This document shows, piece after piece, positions 27,773 to 37,138 of a DNA stretch of 64,000 bases; the first letter of the stretch is position 1, and every line of letters starts with the position of its first letter. The notes below the pieces were generated by a model that was not told the DNA's origin, searched no databases, and worked only from the letters and a program-made list of their open reading frames with translations. Made by a program: the position numbers and the translations under genes. The stretch is from Psychromarinibacter sp048262455 (lineage in GTDB: Bacteria; Pseudomonadota; Alphaproteobacteria; Rhodobacterales; Rhodobacteraceae), in assembly GCA_048262455.1 (NCBI GenBank), contig JBLXFD010000001.1, positions 124,001 through 188,000 on the forward strand, in the 5' to 3' direction.

Positions 27773-28360
27773 ATGCTGCTGCGTATTCCAGGCTGCGCCT
27801 GTGCCGTCGCCGTGCTGCTTGCCGGCAGCGCCTCGGCGGAAGGGCTGAATTTCTCATCGAAGAACCGCAAGGGGCTTTTCGGGGTCCAGACCAAGGTGCT
27901 CGACGAGCGGGCCTCGACCCAGTACAACGCCTCGGTCCGCTTCACCCCCAAGACCTTCGAGGACGTGGCCGCCGCGCCCGCCTATGCCGGGAAATACTCC
28001 GGCCCCTATCTCGCCATGGCCCGCGCCGCGGCGCGCAAGCACGCGGTGCCCGAGGACCTGTTCCTGCGGCTGATCCAGCAGGAATCCGGCTGGCAGGCAC
28101 ACATTGCCTCGCACAAGGGGGCCTTCGGGCTGGCGCAGCTGATGCCCGAGACCGCGCGCACCCTCGGGGTCGATCCCGCGGACCCGGCGCAGAACCTCGA
28201 CGGCGGCGCGCGCTACCTGCGGATGCAGTACGACCGGTTCAAGGACTGGCGGCTGGCGCTGGCGGCCTACAACGCGGGGCCGGGGGCGGTGGAGAAATAC
28301 AAGGGCATCCCGCCCTACGCCGAGACCACCAACTACGTGAAGGTCATCTGGGGCCACTGA
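27773..28360 (+). CDS. lytic transglycosylase (SLT domain), exported
   Basis: A 195-residue protein with an N-terminal signal peptide of about 22 residues ending SASA-EG. The transglycosylase SLT domain covers about residues 75-190: QQESGWQAH contains the catalytic Glu, followed by GAFGLAQLMPETA, NLDGGARYL and LALAAYNAGPGAVEKY, the standard four motifs. It would cleave the peptidoglycan glycan strand with 1,6-anhydro ring formation in the periplasm. The ATG at 27773 has AGGGA upstream and gives a clean signal peptide; an in-frame ATG at 27746 does not. It diverges from ssb. Confidence 0.9.
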   Translation: MLLRIPGCACAVAVLLAGSASAEGLNFSSKNRKGLFGVQTKVLDERASTQYNASVRFTPKTFEDVAAAPAYAGKYSGPYLAMARAAARKHAVPEDLFLRLIQQESGWQAHIASHKGAFGLAQLMPETARTLGVDPADPAQNLDGGARYLRMQYDRFKDWRLALAAYNAGPGAVEKYKGIPPYAETTNYVKVIWGH

Positions 28361-28458
28361 TCCGGCCCGCAGGCCGCTTCGGCAAGCCTACAGCCAGCCC
28401 TCAACCGGCGGAACTTCCTCCCCGCGCGCCGCGTTCCGGCCAGAAGGGGAGCACCGAA

Positions 28459-29289
28459 TTGTCCAAACCATCAGATTTCGCCTGGGCCGTGTCAGTGATG
28501 CGTGCGGGCTACGCCGGCCGCGGGCTTGTGTATCTTGTGATCGCCGGCTTCTCGCTATGGGCGATCTGGCGGGGCGGCGAGGCCGAGGGCACCGGCGGCG
28601 CCCTGAAGAAGCTGGACAACAGCGGCTGGGGCATGGCGGTGCTGTGGCTCATCGCCATCGGGCTCTTCGCCTACATGGTCTGGCGGGTGGTGGACGCGAT
28701 CTGGGATCTCGAGGATTACGGCACCGACGGCAAGGGCGTGATCGCCCGGATCGGCATGGTGGTCACGGGGCTGATCCACGGGGCGATCGGGGTCGGTGCG
28801 GTGTCGCTGATCTTCGGGTCCGGCGGCTCTGGCGAGGACAGCAAGATCACCTATTACGTGGGCCAGGCGCTGGGGGTTCCCTTCGGGCGCTGGCTGGTGG
28901 GGATCGCCGGGCTGATCACGCTCGGGGCGGGGATCTACTACCTGCACAAGGGCTGGACCGGCAAGTATCGCGAGAAACTGCAGGGCAGCGGCTTCACCGA
29001 GAGCATCAACTGGGCGATGAAGGCCGGGCTGGTGGCGCAGGGCCTGATCGTGGGGATCGTCGGCTTCTTCCTGGCCCGCGCCGGCTACATGGGCCGGCCG
29101 GAGGAAGCGGGCGGGCTGAAGCAGGTGTTCGAGTTCCTCGGATCGCAGGCCTTTGGGCAGGTGATCGTGGTGGCGGTCTGTCTGGGGCTGCTGGGGTTCT
29201 CGCTGTTCTGCTTCATCAACGCGCGCTACCGGATCGTGCCGAAGGCGGCGGACGACGGGGTGCAGTCGCTGGCGGCGCGGTTGGGGTGA
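28459..29289 (+). CDS. DUF1206 membrane protein
   Basis: A 276-residue polytopic protein with about six membrane segments arranged as three repeats of a two-helix unit, the DUF1206 arrangement. Repeat starts are recognisable at MRAGYAGRGLVYL (about 14), IARIGMVVTGLIHGAIG (about 98) and AMKAGLVAQGLIVGIVG (about 190), each with a similar K/R-x-G spacing. The start is TTG at 28459 with AAGGGGAG upstream. The function of the family is unknown. It ends just before the family C repeat region. Confidence 0.85.
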   Translation: MSKPSDFAWAVSVMRAGYAGRGLVYLVIAGFSLWAIWRGGEAEGTGGALKKLDNSGWGMAVLWLIAIGLFAYMVWRVVDAIWDLEDYGTDGKGVIARIGMVVTGLIHGAIGVGAVSLIFGSGGSGEDSKITYYVGQALGVPFGRWLVGIAGLITLGAGIYYLHKGWTGKYREKLQGSGFTESINWAMKAGLVAQGLIVGIVGFFLARAGYMGRPEEAGGLKQVFEFLGSQAFGQVIVVAVCLGLLGFSLFCFINARYRIVPKAADDGVQSLAARLG

Positions 29290-29445
29290 GGGGGTTGGGC
29301 CTCGGCCGGTTTGGTCGGTAGGCGGCGCGTTGGTTGGTAGGTGGCGCGGCGTACTCTGGGAGGGCAGAGAGGTTCGGACCTTTCGAGGCAGGAATGGGCG
29401 GAACGGCGGGCGCGGCTGGCGGAACGCACTGAGCGGCGATATGAG

Positions 29446-29888
29446 GGCAGCGCCCGACCCTGGGTGGGCGCACTAACCTTCGACGGTCGCCAAGACAGCG
29501 TCATGCTGCCTGCCACGGGTTCGGCGCGAAACATCGACAATGCGCCCTCCCGGGGGGAGGGTCGGGCGCTGCCCGGCCTGCGGCCGGGCGGTACGCCTCG
29601 AGCGAAGAACCCAATCTATCCGACGCCAGATCGTTGTGCCGCGCCCTTTCAGGGGCAAGCGGGACCGGGCGGAGCCCCGGCGGGCGCTGCCCGGCCTGTG
29701 GCCGGGCGATACGGTTCGAACGGAGTACCTTTCAAACGCGACGCCAGATGGAACGCCGCGCCCTCCCGGGGGAGGTACGCCGGTGCGCGTAGCGGCGAAA
29801 GGTCCGGGGTACATTTCGAGGCGAGGCCGGCGGGCGCTGGCCGGCCTGTGGCCGGGCGGGCACGCCACTCATGCCGCTCGAACAGGTC
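29446..29888 (-). repeat. family C repeat array (three units)
   Basis: Between the convergent DUF1206 gene and the unknown secreted-protein gene. Three copies of a near-perfect hairpin, arms GCCCGGCC and GGCCGGGC around TGC or TGT, occur near 29571, 29689 and 29839. Each is flanked by GGGCGC and a second hairpin with arms GCGCCCT and GGGCGCT. Read on the minus strand the order is first hairpin then second hairpin, as in families A and B, but the AACAA bulge is missing. The rest of this gap (29290-30022) holds no gene I can support. Confidence 0.7.
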
Positions 29889-30022
29889 GTAGCGCGGCAG
29901 GCGGCAGTGTGATCGGCGTTGCGCCCGGACCGGGAACAGCTGCCCTCGCAGCTCGGCCGGCCGGTTGGACCGGTGGCCATACCCAAACCCTCGGTTTTCG
30001 CATCCGAAGTAGCCTACAAAAC

Positions 30023-30880
30023 CTAACCCACCGTAAACACCGACTTGCCCGGCCGCACCCGCATCTCGCCGCCGTAGCAATTGCCGAAATCGTCCCGCGC
30101 GATGAAGCTGTCGCCCACCTGCGCCGTCACCAGCAGGCGGCGCACCCCCGGGTTCAGTTCTCCGACGATGCGCATCCGGGCGAAGGGGTCGACCCAGAAG
30201 ATCTGCAGCCGCATCCCCTCGGCGGGCCGGCCGTAGATGAAGGCCACCTGCACCTGTTGCCCGCCGCGCTGCGAGGCGATCAGTGCCAGCGGCGGGCAGG
30301 GGTTGCCGAAGCGGCCGCCGCTCAGCAGCGAATCGAGGCCGAGCTGCGGGGGCAGCTCCGGCTCCGGCAGGGGCAGGTCCTCGGGGTCCGGGAGGGGCGG
30401 CTCGCCGCCGCGGTTCCAGCATTCCTCGAGCGCGATCACCGTGGCGTGGCTGCCCGGCAGCGGCACCTCCACCGTCTCGCGCCCCAGCCGGATCACCGCG
30501 AACTGGCCGGCCTGCAGCGCCTTGCGGGTGCGGTCGTCGAGGGTGAGGTAGGTCCAGCCGCCCACCACCTCGCCGGGAAGGCGGTAGGGGATGCCGTCCA
30601 CGTTCATCGGCGCGTCCAGCGTCTGCCGGTTCGGCGCGAGGTCCAGCGCCAGCAGCCAGTCCGTGCCGGTGTGGATGATCCGCGCCCGGCGGTCGGAGGC
30701 CCTGCGCCCGGCGGCGCAATAGGTGAGCGCCGCGTTGTCGCGCCCGCTCACCAGCCGCCAGCCGCCCACCTCGTCGTAGGGGCTCTCGGTCGCGGGCGCG
30801 GGCACGGCCGCGTGCCTCTGGGCCGCCGCGCCGGCCGTCAGCACAAGCAGCCACACCAGGGCCATCCGCAACACCGCCAT
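30023..30880 (-). CDS. exported protein of unknown function
   Basis: A 285-residue protein I do not recognise. The start at 30880 is well supported by GGAGGAG, and the following MAVLRMALVWLLVLTAGAAAQ is a signal peptide cut near residue 20. Four Cys (CAA, ECW, PCP and NCY segments) could form two disulfides in the periplasm. A Pro/Asp/Glu-rich linker near residue 175 separates an N-terminal part of about 160 residues, with alternating beta-like segments, from a C-terminal part of about 100. No catalytic motif is visible. It is the only gene on its strand between repeat arrays C and B5 and looks like an independent transcript. Confidence 0.7.
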   Translation of the reverse strand: MAVLRMALVWLLVLTAGAAAQRHAAVPAPATESPYDEVGGWRLVSGRDNAALTYCAAGRRASDRRARIIHTGTDWLLALDLAPNRQTLDAPMNVDGIPYRLPGEVVGGWTYLTLDDRTRKALQAGQFAVIRLGRETVEVPLPGSHATVIALEECWNRGGEPPLPDPEDLPLPEPELPPQLGLDSLLSGGRFGNPCPPLALIASQRGGQQVQVAFIYGRPAEGMRLQIFWVDPFARMRIVGELNPGVRRLLVTAQVGDSFIARDDFGNCYGGEMRVRPGKSVFTVG

Positions 30881-31004
30881 CCGCTCCTCCGTTTGCTGCG
30901 GGGGGATTGTGGACGGGTCGGGGGGGTGCGGCAAGTGGGGAGGGGGGATTGGTGCGGAATGGATCGGGTTCGGTTGGTGACGGGGGGCGCGGCGTGTGCC
31001 TGCC

Positions 31005-32028
31005 CAGGGGGCGCTGCTTGATGGGGGCATGGGCGCTTTATCCTAGCCAAGTCCACGCTTGGTTTGAGCGTTGCTCTGCGGATGACACAGCGCCGGCCCA
31101 CCGGGACGGGCAGGCGCTCGCCCCCGCCTTCGGCTTGTTCGGCGACTGGACAGTGTGTTGTTCGGGTGGAGGGTTAAGGTGCGGTACATCCTGCATCTTC
31201 GGCACATGCGCTAAGACGGACGCCACCGGTGACCAGCCGATGCAACTGAAAGTATCGGTAGGGCGGGGTTCACCCCGCCATGGCACACCGCCAGCCTGCC
31301 CGTGGGCTGGCGCATCTTGCCACCCCGGCATGGGCGCTTTATCCCTGCCAAGTCCGCCCTTCGAATGAGCGTTGCCCTGCGGGTGACACAGCGCCAGCCC
31401 GCGGGGACGGGCAGGCGCTCGCCCCCGCGCCTTCGGCTTGTCCGGGGGCTGATCAGCGCATCGTTCGGAAGGAGGGGTTATGGCGCGACGCCAGCCTGAC
31501 CGTGGGGTGGCGCAACTGGCCAACGGCATGGGCGCTTTATCCCGGCCAAATCTGCGCTCCGAATGATCGTTGCCCTGCGGGTGACACAGCTCCAGCCCGC
31601 CGGGACGGGCAGGCGCTCGCCCCGCGCCTTCGGCTTGTTCGGCGCGGGTCAGCGCGTTGCTCGAACGAAGTGGTAGGCCGGGGCTCACCCTGCCACCCTT
31701 AGTGCAACGCGAGCCTGCCCGTGGGGTGGCGCTGCTGCCCTCCGGCATGAGCACTTTACACCAGCCACAAACGCGCGCAGAACGAGCCGAGCGCGCGGAT
31801 GACAAAGCGCCAGCCCGCCGGGACGGGCAGGCGCTCGCCCCCGCGCCTCCGGCTTGTTCGGGGGCTGACCAGCGCTTCTTTCGAAGGAAGATGAAGGGCG
31901 GGGTTCACCCCGCCTTGGCGCAACGCCAGCCCGCCGGGACGGGCAGGCGCTCGCCCCGCGCCTGCGGCTTGTTCGGGGCGGGTCAGCGCGTCGTTCGTAA
32001 GGAGCGGTAGGGCGGGGTTCACCCCGCC
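31005..32028 (-). repeat. family B repeat array B5 (five units, the largest array)
   Basis: Minus orientation, in the 1.2-kb gap between the unknown secreted-protein gene and the substrate-binding protein gene, reading with the latter. First hairpins lie near 31127, 31431, 31625, 31845 and 31961, so spacing is irregular (about 116-304). Several units have lost or gained a palindrome or the ATAAAG part, and the last two units are merged by a deletion. The 304-base gap after the first unit holds about 90 bases of unrelated sequence (31170-31255). I see no gene here. Confidence 0.85.
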
Positions 32029-32113
32029 TCTGCACCGGATATTCGCAGCGCGGCAGGTTGATCTCGCACCATAGCACGGCCAACCCCGCCGCAACCCAAC
32101 ACCAACACCAGCC

Positions 32114-33814
32114 CTACCGCCCCCCCGGCGCCACCGTCTCCGCCTCGCGCGCCAGCTCCGGCTCCATCGCCCATTTGTAATGGTGGTGCTCAAATGTGAT
32201 GTGCTGCCCCGCGTTCAGCACACCGGGCCGCGCGTGGCGGAAGATGGCGCGCCAGTAGGGCTGGATCGTCACGCCCTCGTCCTGGATCAGCCTTTCCATC
32301 CGCGCCATCACCTCGGCCCGGCGCCCGGCGTCGGCCAGCGACAGCGCCCGCGCCAGCAGGGCGTCGAATTCCTCGTTGGCCCAGCCGAACTCGTTCCAGG
32401 CGGCGCCGGAGCGGTAGGCAAGGGCGTGGGTCTGCACCCCCAGCGGCCGGTGGTTCCAGTTGGTGGTGCTGAAGGGGAAGGTCAGCCAGCCCTCCCAGAA
32501 CTGCTGCGCGGGCAGCACGGTGCGGCGCACCTTCAGCCCGGCGTCGCGCATCAGCGCGGCCACGGCGTCGGCGGTGGTGCGGCGCCAGTCGTCGTCGATC
32601 GAGACCAGCTCGTGCTCGAACTCCGCCATGCCCGCCTCGCGCATCAGCGCCAGGGCGGCGGCGGGGTCGTAGACCGGGTCGGGGGAGGGGGCGTACTCGG
32701 GGTGCTTGACCCCCACGTGGTGGTTCTGCGCCACCAGCCCGCGCCCGCCGTAGCCCAGCTCCAGCAGCACCGCGTTGTCCACCGCCAGCGCCAGCGCGCG
32801 CCGGACCCGGGCGTCCTGGTAGGGGCGGGTGCCGGCCACCTCGGCCTTCTGGTTGGCGCGGATCACCAGGGTGGCCATGGTCACCACCTCGGACTTTCGC
32901 AGCTCGCGGGTGTCCATCACTTCGATGAAGTCGCCCACGGACTCGTGCAGCATGTGCACCTTGCCCGCCTCGAGCGCGGCGGCCCAGGAGGCCGGGTCGG
33001 TGCCGAAATCGAGGTACTCGATCCGGTCCAGGTAGGGCCCGCCGTAGACCGCGCTGCCCCACCACTCGCCCGGGCGCCGTTCCAGCACCGCGCGCTGGCC
33101 CGCCTCGTATTCGGTCAGCCGGTAGGGACCGGTGCCCAGGGCGTTGAGGGTGTCGTCGGGGTCATAGCCGGCGTGGACGATGGCGGCGGGGTAATCGGCA
33201 AAGCCGGCGATCAGCGAGATGTCCGAGACCGGCAGCTTCAGCCGCAGGGTATGGGCGTCCACCACCTCGACGGATTTCTCGCGCAGGCGGCGGGTGTCCG
33301 GGTCGATCAGCACCGCCATCCGGGTGGCCATGGAATTGCCGGGCACCTCCTGCTCGCACCAGCGGGCGATGTTGCGGGCCACGTCCGAGGCGGTGAAATC
33401 GTCGCCGTTGCTCCAGCGCACGCCGGGGCGGATCTTCAGAAGGTACTGGGTGGCGTTGTCGTTGATCTGCCAGTCTTCCAGCAGCATGCCGCGGAACGAG
33501 CCGTCGTTGTTGTACTCCACCAGGTATTCCAGCTGGCCGCGGCAGAGGTTGGCGAGCTCCGAGGTGTCCCAGAGCCGGGTGTCCTTCAGGCCGCGCACGC
33601 TCATCTGCACCTTCAGCGCGCCGCCCCGCGGCAGCGCCGCCTGCGCCTGCGCGGGGGCGGCGAGACCCAGGGCGCCGTAGGCCGCCGCCGCCCCCACGCC
33701 AAGCGAGGTGGCACTGGCCAGGAACTCGCGCCGGTCCATCAGGCCGCGCCGGTGCTCGCGCGCCATGGGACCGAGGGCGGGGTGGCTGCGCCGGGGGGGC
33801 GTGGCAGAAGTCAT
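32114..33814 (-). CDS. ABC transporter substrate-binding protein, peptide/nickel (family 5), Tat-exported
   Basis: A 566-residue periplasmic binding protein of the DppA/OppA type. A twin-arginine signal, DRREFLASA with Arg28-Arg29 and a hydrophobic run, precedes an APAQAQA cleavage region. The family segments follow: an early LEDW-type region (MLLEDWQINDNATQYLLKIRPG split over two strands), the middle TGPYRLTEYE and the C-terminal domain closing over the ligand. It would deliver peptides or similar solutes to an inner-membrane ABC transporter. The permease and ATPase genes normally next to such a gene are missing. AGGGAG precedes the ATG at 33814. Confidence 0.88.
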   Translation of the reverse strand: MTSATPPRRSHPALGPMAREHRRGLMDRREFLASATSLGVGAAAAYGALGLAAPAQAQAALPRGGALKVQMSVRGLKDTRLWDTSELANLCRGQLEYLVEYNNDGSFRGMLLEDWQINDNATQYLLKIRPGVRWSNGDDFTASDVARNIARWCEQEVPGNSMATRMAVLIDPDTRRLREKSVEVVDAHTLRLKLPVSDISLIAGFADYPAAIVHAGYDPDDTLNALGTGPYRLTEYEAGQRAVLERRPGEWWGSAVYGGPYLDRIEYLDFGTDPASWAAALEAGKVHMLHESVGDFIEVMDTRELRKSEVVTMATLVIRANQKAEVAGTRPYQDARVRRALALAVDNAVLLELGYGGRGLVAQNHHVGVKHPEYAPSPDPVYDPAAALALMREAGMAEFEHELVSIDDDWRRTTADAVAALMRDAGLKVRRTVLPAQQFWEGWLTFPFSTTNWNHRPLGVQTHALAYRSGAAWNEFGWANEEFDALLARALSLADAGRRAEVMARMERLIQDEGVTIQPYWRAIFRHARPGVLNAGQHITFEHHHYKWAMEPELAREAETVAPGGR

Positions 33815-33935
33815 CGCGGTCTCCCTGTCAGGTGCTGGGGCGCGGATAGACACTTAACGCGGCAGGCGCAATCGGCGAGGGGGGTGGGGGCAGTGATGGG
33901 CGGGGAAAGTCGCGAAGTTGTGGGGCGTGCGGGTG

Positions 33936-34440
33936 CCGGCGGGGTGAACCCCGCCCTACGGGGGGGCGGCGTGTGGGGGGCGTCGATGATAGCGAGCGGT
34001 AGGGCGGGGTTCACCCCGCCATGGCGCAACACCAGCCTGCCCGTGGGGTGGCGCTGCTGACCTCCGGCGTGGGCGCTTTATCCCGGCCACATCCGCGCGC
34101 TGAATGAGCGTTGCTCTGCGGGTGACACAGCGCCAGCCCGCATGGACGGGCAGGCGCTCGTCCCGCGCCTTCGGCTTGTTCGGGGCTGGTCAGCGCTTTG
34201 ATCGTAGAGCGGCTTCCACCCCGCCATGGCGCAACGCGAGCCTGCCCGTGGGGTGGTGCTGCTGGCCCACGACATGGGCACTTAATCCCATCCACATCCG
34301 CGCGCAGAATGAGCGTGGCCCTGCGGATGACAAAGCGCCAGCCCGCAGGGACGGGCAGACGCTCGCCCCGCGCCTGCGGCTTGCTCGGGGCGCATCAGCG
34401 CTACATTCGAAGGAAGCGGTAGGGCGGGGTTCACCCCGCC
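33936..34440 (-). repeat. family B repeat array B6 (two units)
   Basis: Minus orientation, between the AraC regulator gene and the substrate-binding protein gene, reading with the regulator. First hairpins lie near 34166 and 34370 (204 apart). A lone palindrome in the opposite orientation (33936-33960) sits ahead of the array. The rest of the gap 33815-33935 shows no gene. Confidence 0.85.
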
Positions 34441-34461
34441 GCGCCCCACCACCAGCCCGCC

Positions 34462-35253
34462 TCAGGCTTGCTTGCGGAACCCCGTCGGCGTCACCCCGGT
34501 GTGCTTCTGGAACGCGCGGGTGAAATAGGCCGCCGAGTTGAACCCCAGCTCGCGGGCGATCTCCTTCACCGGGCGGCGGGTTTCGGCCAGCAGCCGGCGC
34601 GCCTCGAAGTGCACGCGGTCGGCCAGCAGCGCCGAGGCGGAGCGGCCGCAGGCGATCTTGCAGCAGCGCGTCAGGTGGGTCGGCGTGACCCCCAGCTGCC
34701 CGGCGTAGTGGTAGATCGTGTGGCCGTCGCGGAAGTCCCGCTCGACCATCGCGGAAAACGCCGCCGCCAGCCGCCGCGCGGCGTCGGGGTGCAGGTCTTG
34801 GCGGTTCGCGGTCTCCGCCTCGCGGTCCAGCCAGACCGCCAGCAGCCCGGCATGGGCCAGCATCGCCCGCTCGCGCCCCGGCCGGTCGGCGGCAAGCTCG
34901 GTCTGCAGGTTCTCGATCATCGCCGACAGTTCGGTCTGCTGCTGCACGTCGCGGAACCGCAGGTGCAGCGGCTCTTCGGGCAGGTTCAGGGTGCGGTCGG
35001 GCGGCAGGTAGACGGCGGTGCCGAAGACCTGGCCCGACATCTCGTAGCCGTGCATGGTGTCCGCCGGCAGGTAGACGGCGGTATGCGCGCCGAAGCCGCG
35101 GGTGACGCCCGCGACGGTGACCCTTCCCTGGCCGCGGGTGAACCACAGCAGCAGGGGCTGGGCATAGGACCGCATCGCCTCGGTACGCCAGCGCGTGTCA
35201 GGCGTAATCCTTGGGAGGGTTTCTATCCGGAACCGGCGGCTTTTGACCGCCAT
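34462..35253 (-). CDS. AraC-family transcriptional regulator
   Basis: A 263-residue regulator if started at the ATG at 35253; the ATG at 35289 would add 12 residues and neither has a good ribosome site. An N-terminal cupin-like sensing domain (about residues 10-110, with the TMHGYEM segment) precedes the C-terminal double helix-turn-helix: the first helix pair lies in YHYAGQLGVTPTHLTRCCK, the second in VKEIARELGFNSAAYFTRAF, ending in HTGVTPTGFRKQ, the classic AraC signature. It binds DNA as a ligand-responsive activator. Its target is unknown; the orphan substrate-binding protein gene is next downstream on the same strand, 650 bases away beyond repeat array B6. Confidence 0.88.
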   Translation of the reverse strand: MAVKSRRFRIETLPRITPDTRWRTEAMRSYAQPLLLWFTRGQGRVTVAGVTRGFGAHTAVYLPADTMHGYEMSGQVFGTAVYLPPDRTLNLPEEPLHLRFRDVQQQTELSAMIENLQTELAADRPGRERAMLAHAGLLAVWLDREAETANRQDLHPDAARRLAAAFSAMVERDFRDGHTIYHYAGQLGVTPTHLTRCCKIACGRSASALLADRVHFEARRLLAETRRPVKEIARELGFNSAAYFTRAFQKHTGVTPTGFRKQA

Positions 35254-35368
35254 GTTGATGGCCGGACGTGTTTCGCTGAATATCCGCATGTAACTCGGTG
35301 ATTTCACTGTCCCCAGGTCGACCACGCGGCGCCCAATGTTTCTGGCAGCGAAACAGTTTGTTGACGGT

Positions 35369-36259
35369 TCAGGGCAGCTCTGCAGTCGTCCACTGCCCCA
35401 TCCTTGACCGGAACCAGGTACGTTGTCTCTTTGCAAACTGGCGCGTCGCGGTTTTTCCGGCGGCGACTGCGTCTTTCAGGATACGGTCGCCCGAGAGGTG
35501 TTCCACCAGCTCGCGCGCGCCGATCGCCTTGGCCGAGGGCAGGGCCGGATCCCACCCCAGCGCGAGGTTCGCGGCCGCCTCCTCCAGCGCGCCGCCGGCC
35601 ACCATCGCGTCGAAGCGGCGGTCGATCCGGGCGTTCAGCCAGTCCTTCGCGGGGGCCAGCAGCAGAGTCTGCGCGCGGGCCGGCGGCAGCAGCGGGGCAG
35701 GGGTCTCGGCGTGCCAGGCAGCGAGGCCGCGGCCGGTGGTGCGCTGCACCTCCCAGGCGCGCTGGACCCGGGCGGGGTTCTGTTGGTCGAGCCTTGCGGC
35801 GGTGGCGGCGTCGATCTCTGCCAGCAGCGCGGCGGCGCCCTCGGCGGCCAGCCGCAGGTCGGCCTCGGCGCGCACCTCGGGCGGGGTGGGGGGGATCACC
35901 GCCAACCCCTCGGTCAGGGCGGAGAAATACAGGCCCGTGCCCCCCACGATCACCGGCGGCGCGCCGCCCTCCAGCAGCGGCGCCAGGTCCCGCAGCCACT
36001 GGCCCACGGAGTAGCCCGCCTCGCGCCCGACATGGCCGTATAAGCGGTGCGGCACGGCGGCTTCCTCGGCCGGCGAGGGGCGCGCGGTCAGCACCCGCCA
36101 GTTGGCGAAGACCTGCAGCGCGTCGGCGTTGACCACCGGCCCGCCCAGCCGCGCCGCCGCCTCCAGCGCCAGCGCCGACTTGCCGCTGGCGGTCGGCCCG
36201 GCGATCAGCACCGGCCGTTCGGCATCCAGCCCCGCCAGCCATTCCGCCCGCGTCACCAC
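35369..36259 (-). CDS. miaA: tRNA dimethylallyltransferase
   Basis: A 296-residue protein. The P-loop GPTASGKSALALE is near residue 15, the ADALQVFANW segment contains the catalytic Asp, and IVGGTGLYFSALTEGLA, RIDRRFDAMVAGGALEE and the closing TRQFAKRQRTWFR are standard MiaA motifs. It adds a dimethylallyl group to A37 of tRNAs reading UNN codons. The GTG at 36259 is chosen because GGAG lies eight bases upstream; a TTG at 36322 would overlap the pyrH promoter region. It diverges from pyrH. Confidence 0.94.
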   Translation of the reverse strand: MVTRAEWLAGLDAERPVLIAGPTASGKSALALEAAARLGGPVVNADALQVFANWRVLTARPSPAEEAAVPHRLYGHVGREAGYSVGQWLRDLAPLLEGGAPPVIVGGTGLYFSALTEGLAVIPPTPPEVRAEADLRLAAEGAAALLAEIDAATAARLDQQNPARVQRAWEVQRTTGRGLAAWHAETPAPLLPPARAQTLLLAPAKDWLNARIDRRFDAMVAGGALEEAAANLALGWDPALPSAKAIGARELVEHLSGDRILKDAVAAGKTATRQFAKRQRTWFRSRMGQWTTAELP

Positions 36260-36342
36260 GCCGCCCACTCCGCTTCCGCATTGCACATCGGGGCCTTTTC
36301 CCCCATTTTGCCGCGCGAGCAAAGGGCCAGCAGGGGGACCAC

Positions 36343-37080
36343 ATGACGGCGGTATCGGGGACGGCGGCGGAAACCAGGTACAGGCGGGTCCTGCTGAAGA
36401 TCTCCGGCGAGGCGTTGATGGGCAACCTGGGCTACGGCCTGCACCCGCCGACCGTGGCGCGCATCGCCCAGGAGGTGAAGTCGGTCCACGATCTGGGGGT
36501 CGAGATCTGCATGGTGATCGGCGGCGGCAACATCTTCCGCGGGCTTCAGGGCTCGGCGCAGGGGATGGAGCGGACCACCGCCGACTACATGGGGATGCTG
36601 GCCACGGTGATGAACGCGCTGGCGATGCAATCCTCGCTGGAGGGGCTCGGCGTCTTCACCCGGGTGATCAGCGCGATCCCCATGGACCAGGTCTGCGAGC
36701 CCTACATCCGCCGCCGCGCCGTGCGCCACCTCGAGAAGAAGCGCGTGTGCATCTTCGCTGCCGGCACCGGCAACCCCTATTTCACCACCGACACCGCCGC
36801 CACGCTGCGGGCCAACGAGATGAGCTGCGAGGCGATCTTCAAGGGCACCAAGGTGGACGGCATCTACGACAAGGACCCGGTCAAGCACGACGACGCCGTG
36901 CGCTACGACCGGGTCAGCTACGACGAGGTGCTGCAGAAGAACCTCAAGGTCATGGACGCCTCGGCGATCGCGCTGGCGCGGGATAACAACCTGCCGATCA
37001 TCGTCTTCTCGCTGGACGAGCCGGGTGGCTTCCGCGGGATCCTCGCCGGGAAGGGCACCTATACAACGGTGCATGGCTGA
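36343..37080 (+). CDS. pyrH: UMP kinase
   Basis: A 245-residue amino acid kinase-fold enzyme. Motifs are LLKISGEALMG near residue 19, MVIGGGNIFRG, the ADYMGMLATVMNALAMQ helix, and GTGNPYFTTDTAA, all of bacterial PyrH. It phosphorylates UMP to UDP with ATP in pyrimidine nucleotide synthesis. AGGGGGA precedes the ATG. It starts the envelope-biogenesis block; pyrH-frr-uppS-cdsA order is widespread in bacteria. Confidence 0.96.
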   Translation: MTAVSGTAAETRYRRVLLKISGEALMGNLGYGLHPPTVARIAQEVKSVHDLGVEICMVIGGGNIFRGLQGSAQGMERTTADYMGMLATVMNALAMQSSLEGLGVFTRVISAIPMDQVCEPYIRRRAVRHLEKKRVCIFAAGTGNPYFTTDTAATLRANEMSCEAIFKGTKVDGIYDKDPVKHDDAVRYDRVSYDEVLQKNLKVMDASAIALARDNNLPIIVFSLDEPGGFRGILAGKGTYTTVHG

Positions 37081-37138
37081 GGCTATATGACCACGATCCC
37101 CGGACGGGGAAGGACGAACAGCTGAAAGAGCGGCGGCG

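Noticed and set aside
31005..32028. Insertion sequences or transposons as the source of the repeats in this gap
   Set aside because: No transposase frame, no target-site duplication at the array ends that I could see, and unit borders differ between copies. A small non-autonomous element remains possible and is covered in the findings.
5979..34440. Possible CRISPR arrays
   Set aside because: The repeat period is 180-214 bases, whole units are repeated including the parts between hairpins, and there are no short unique spacers or cas genes.
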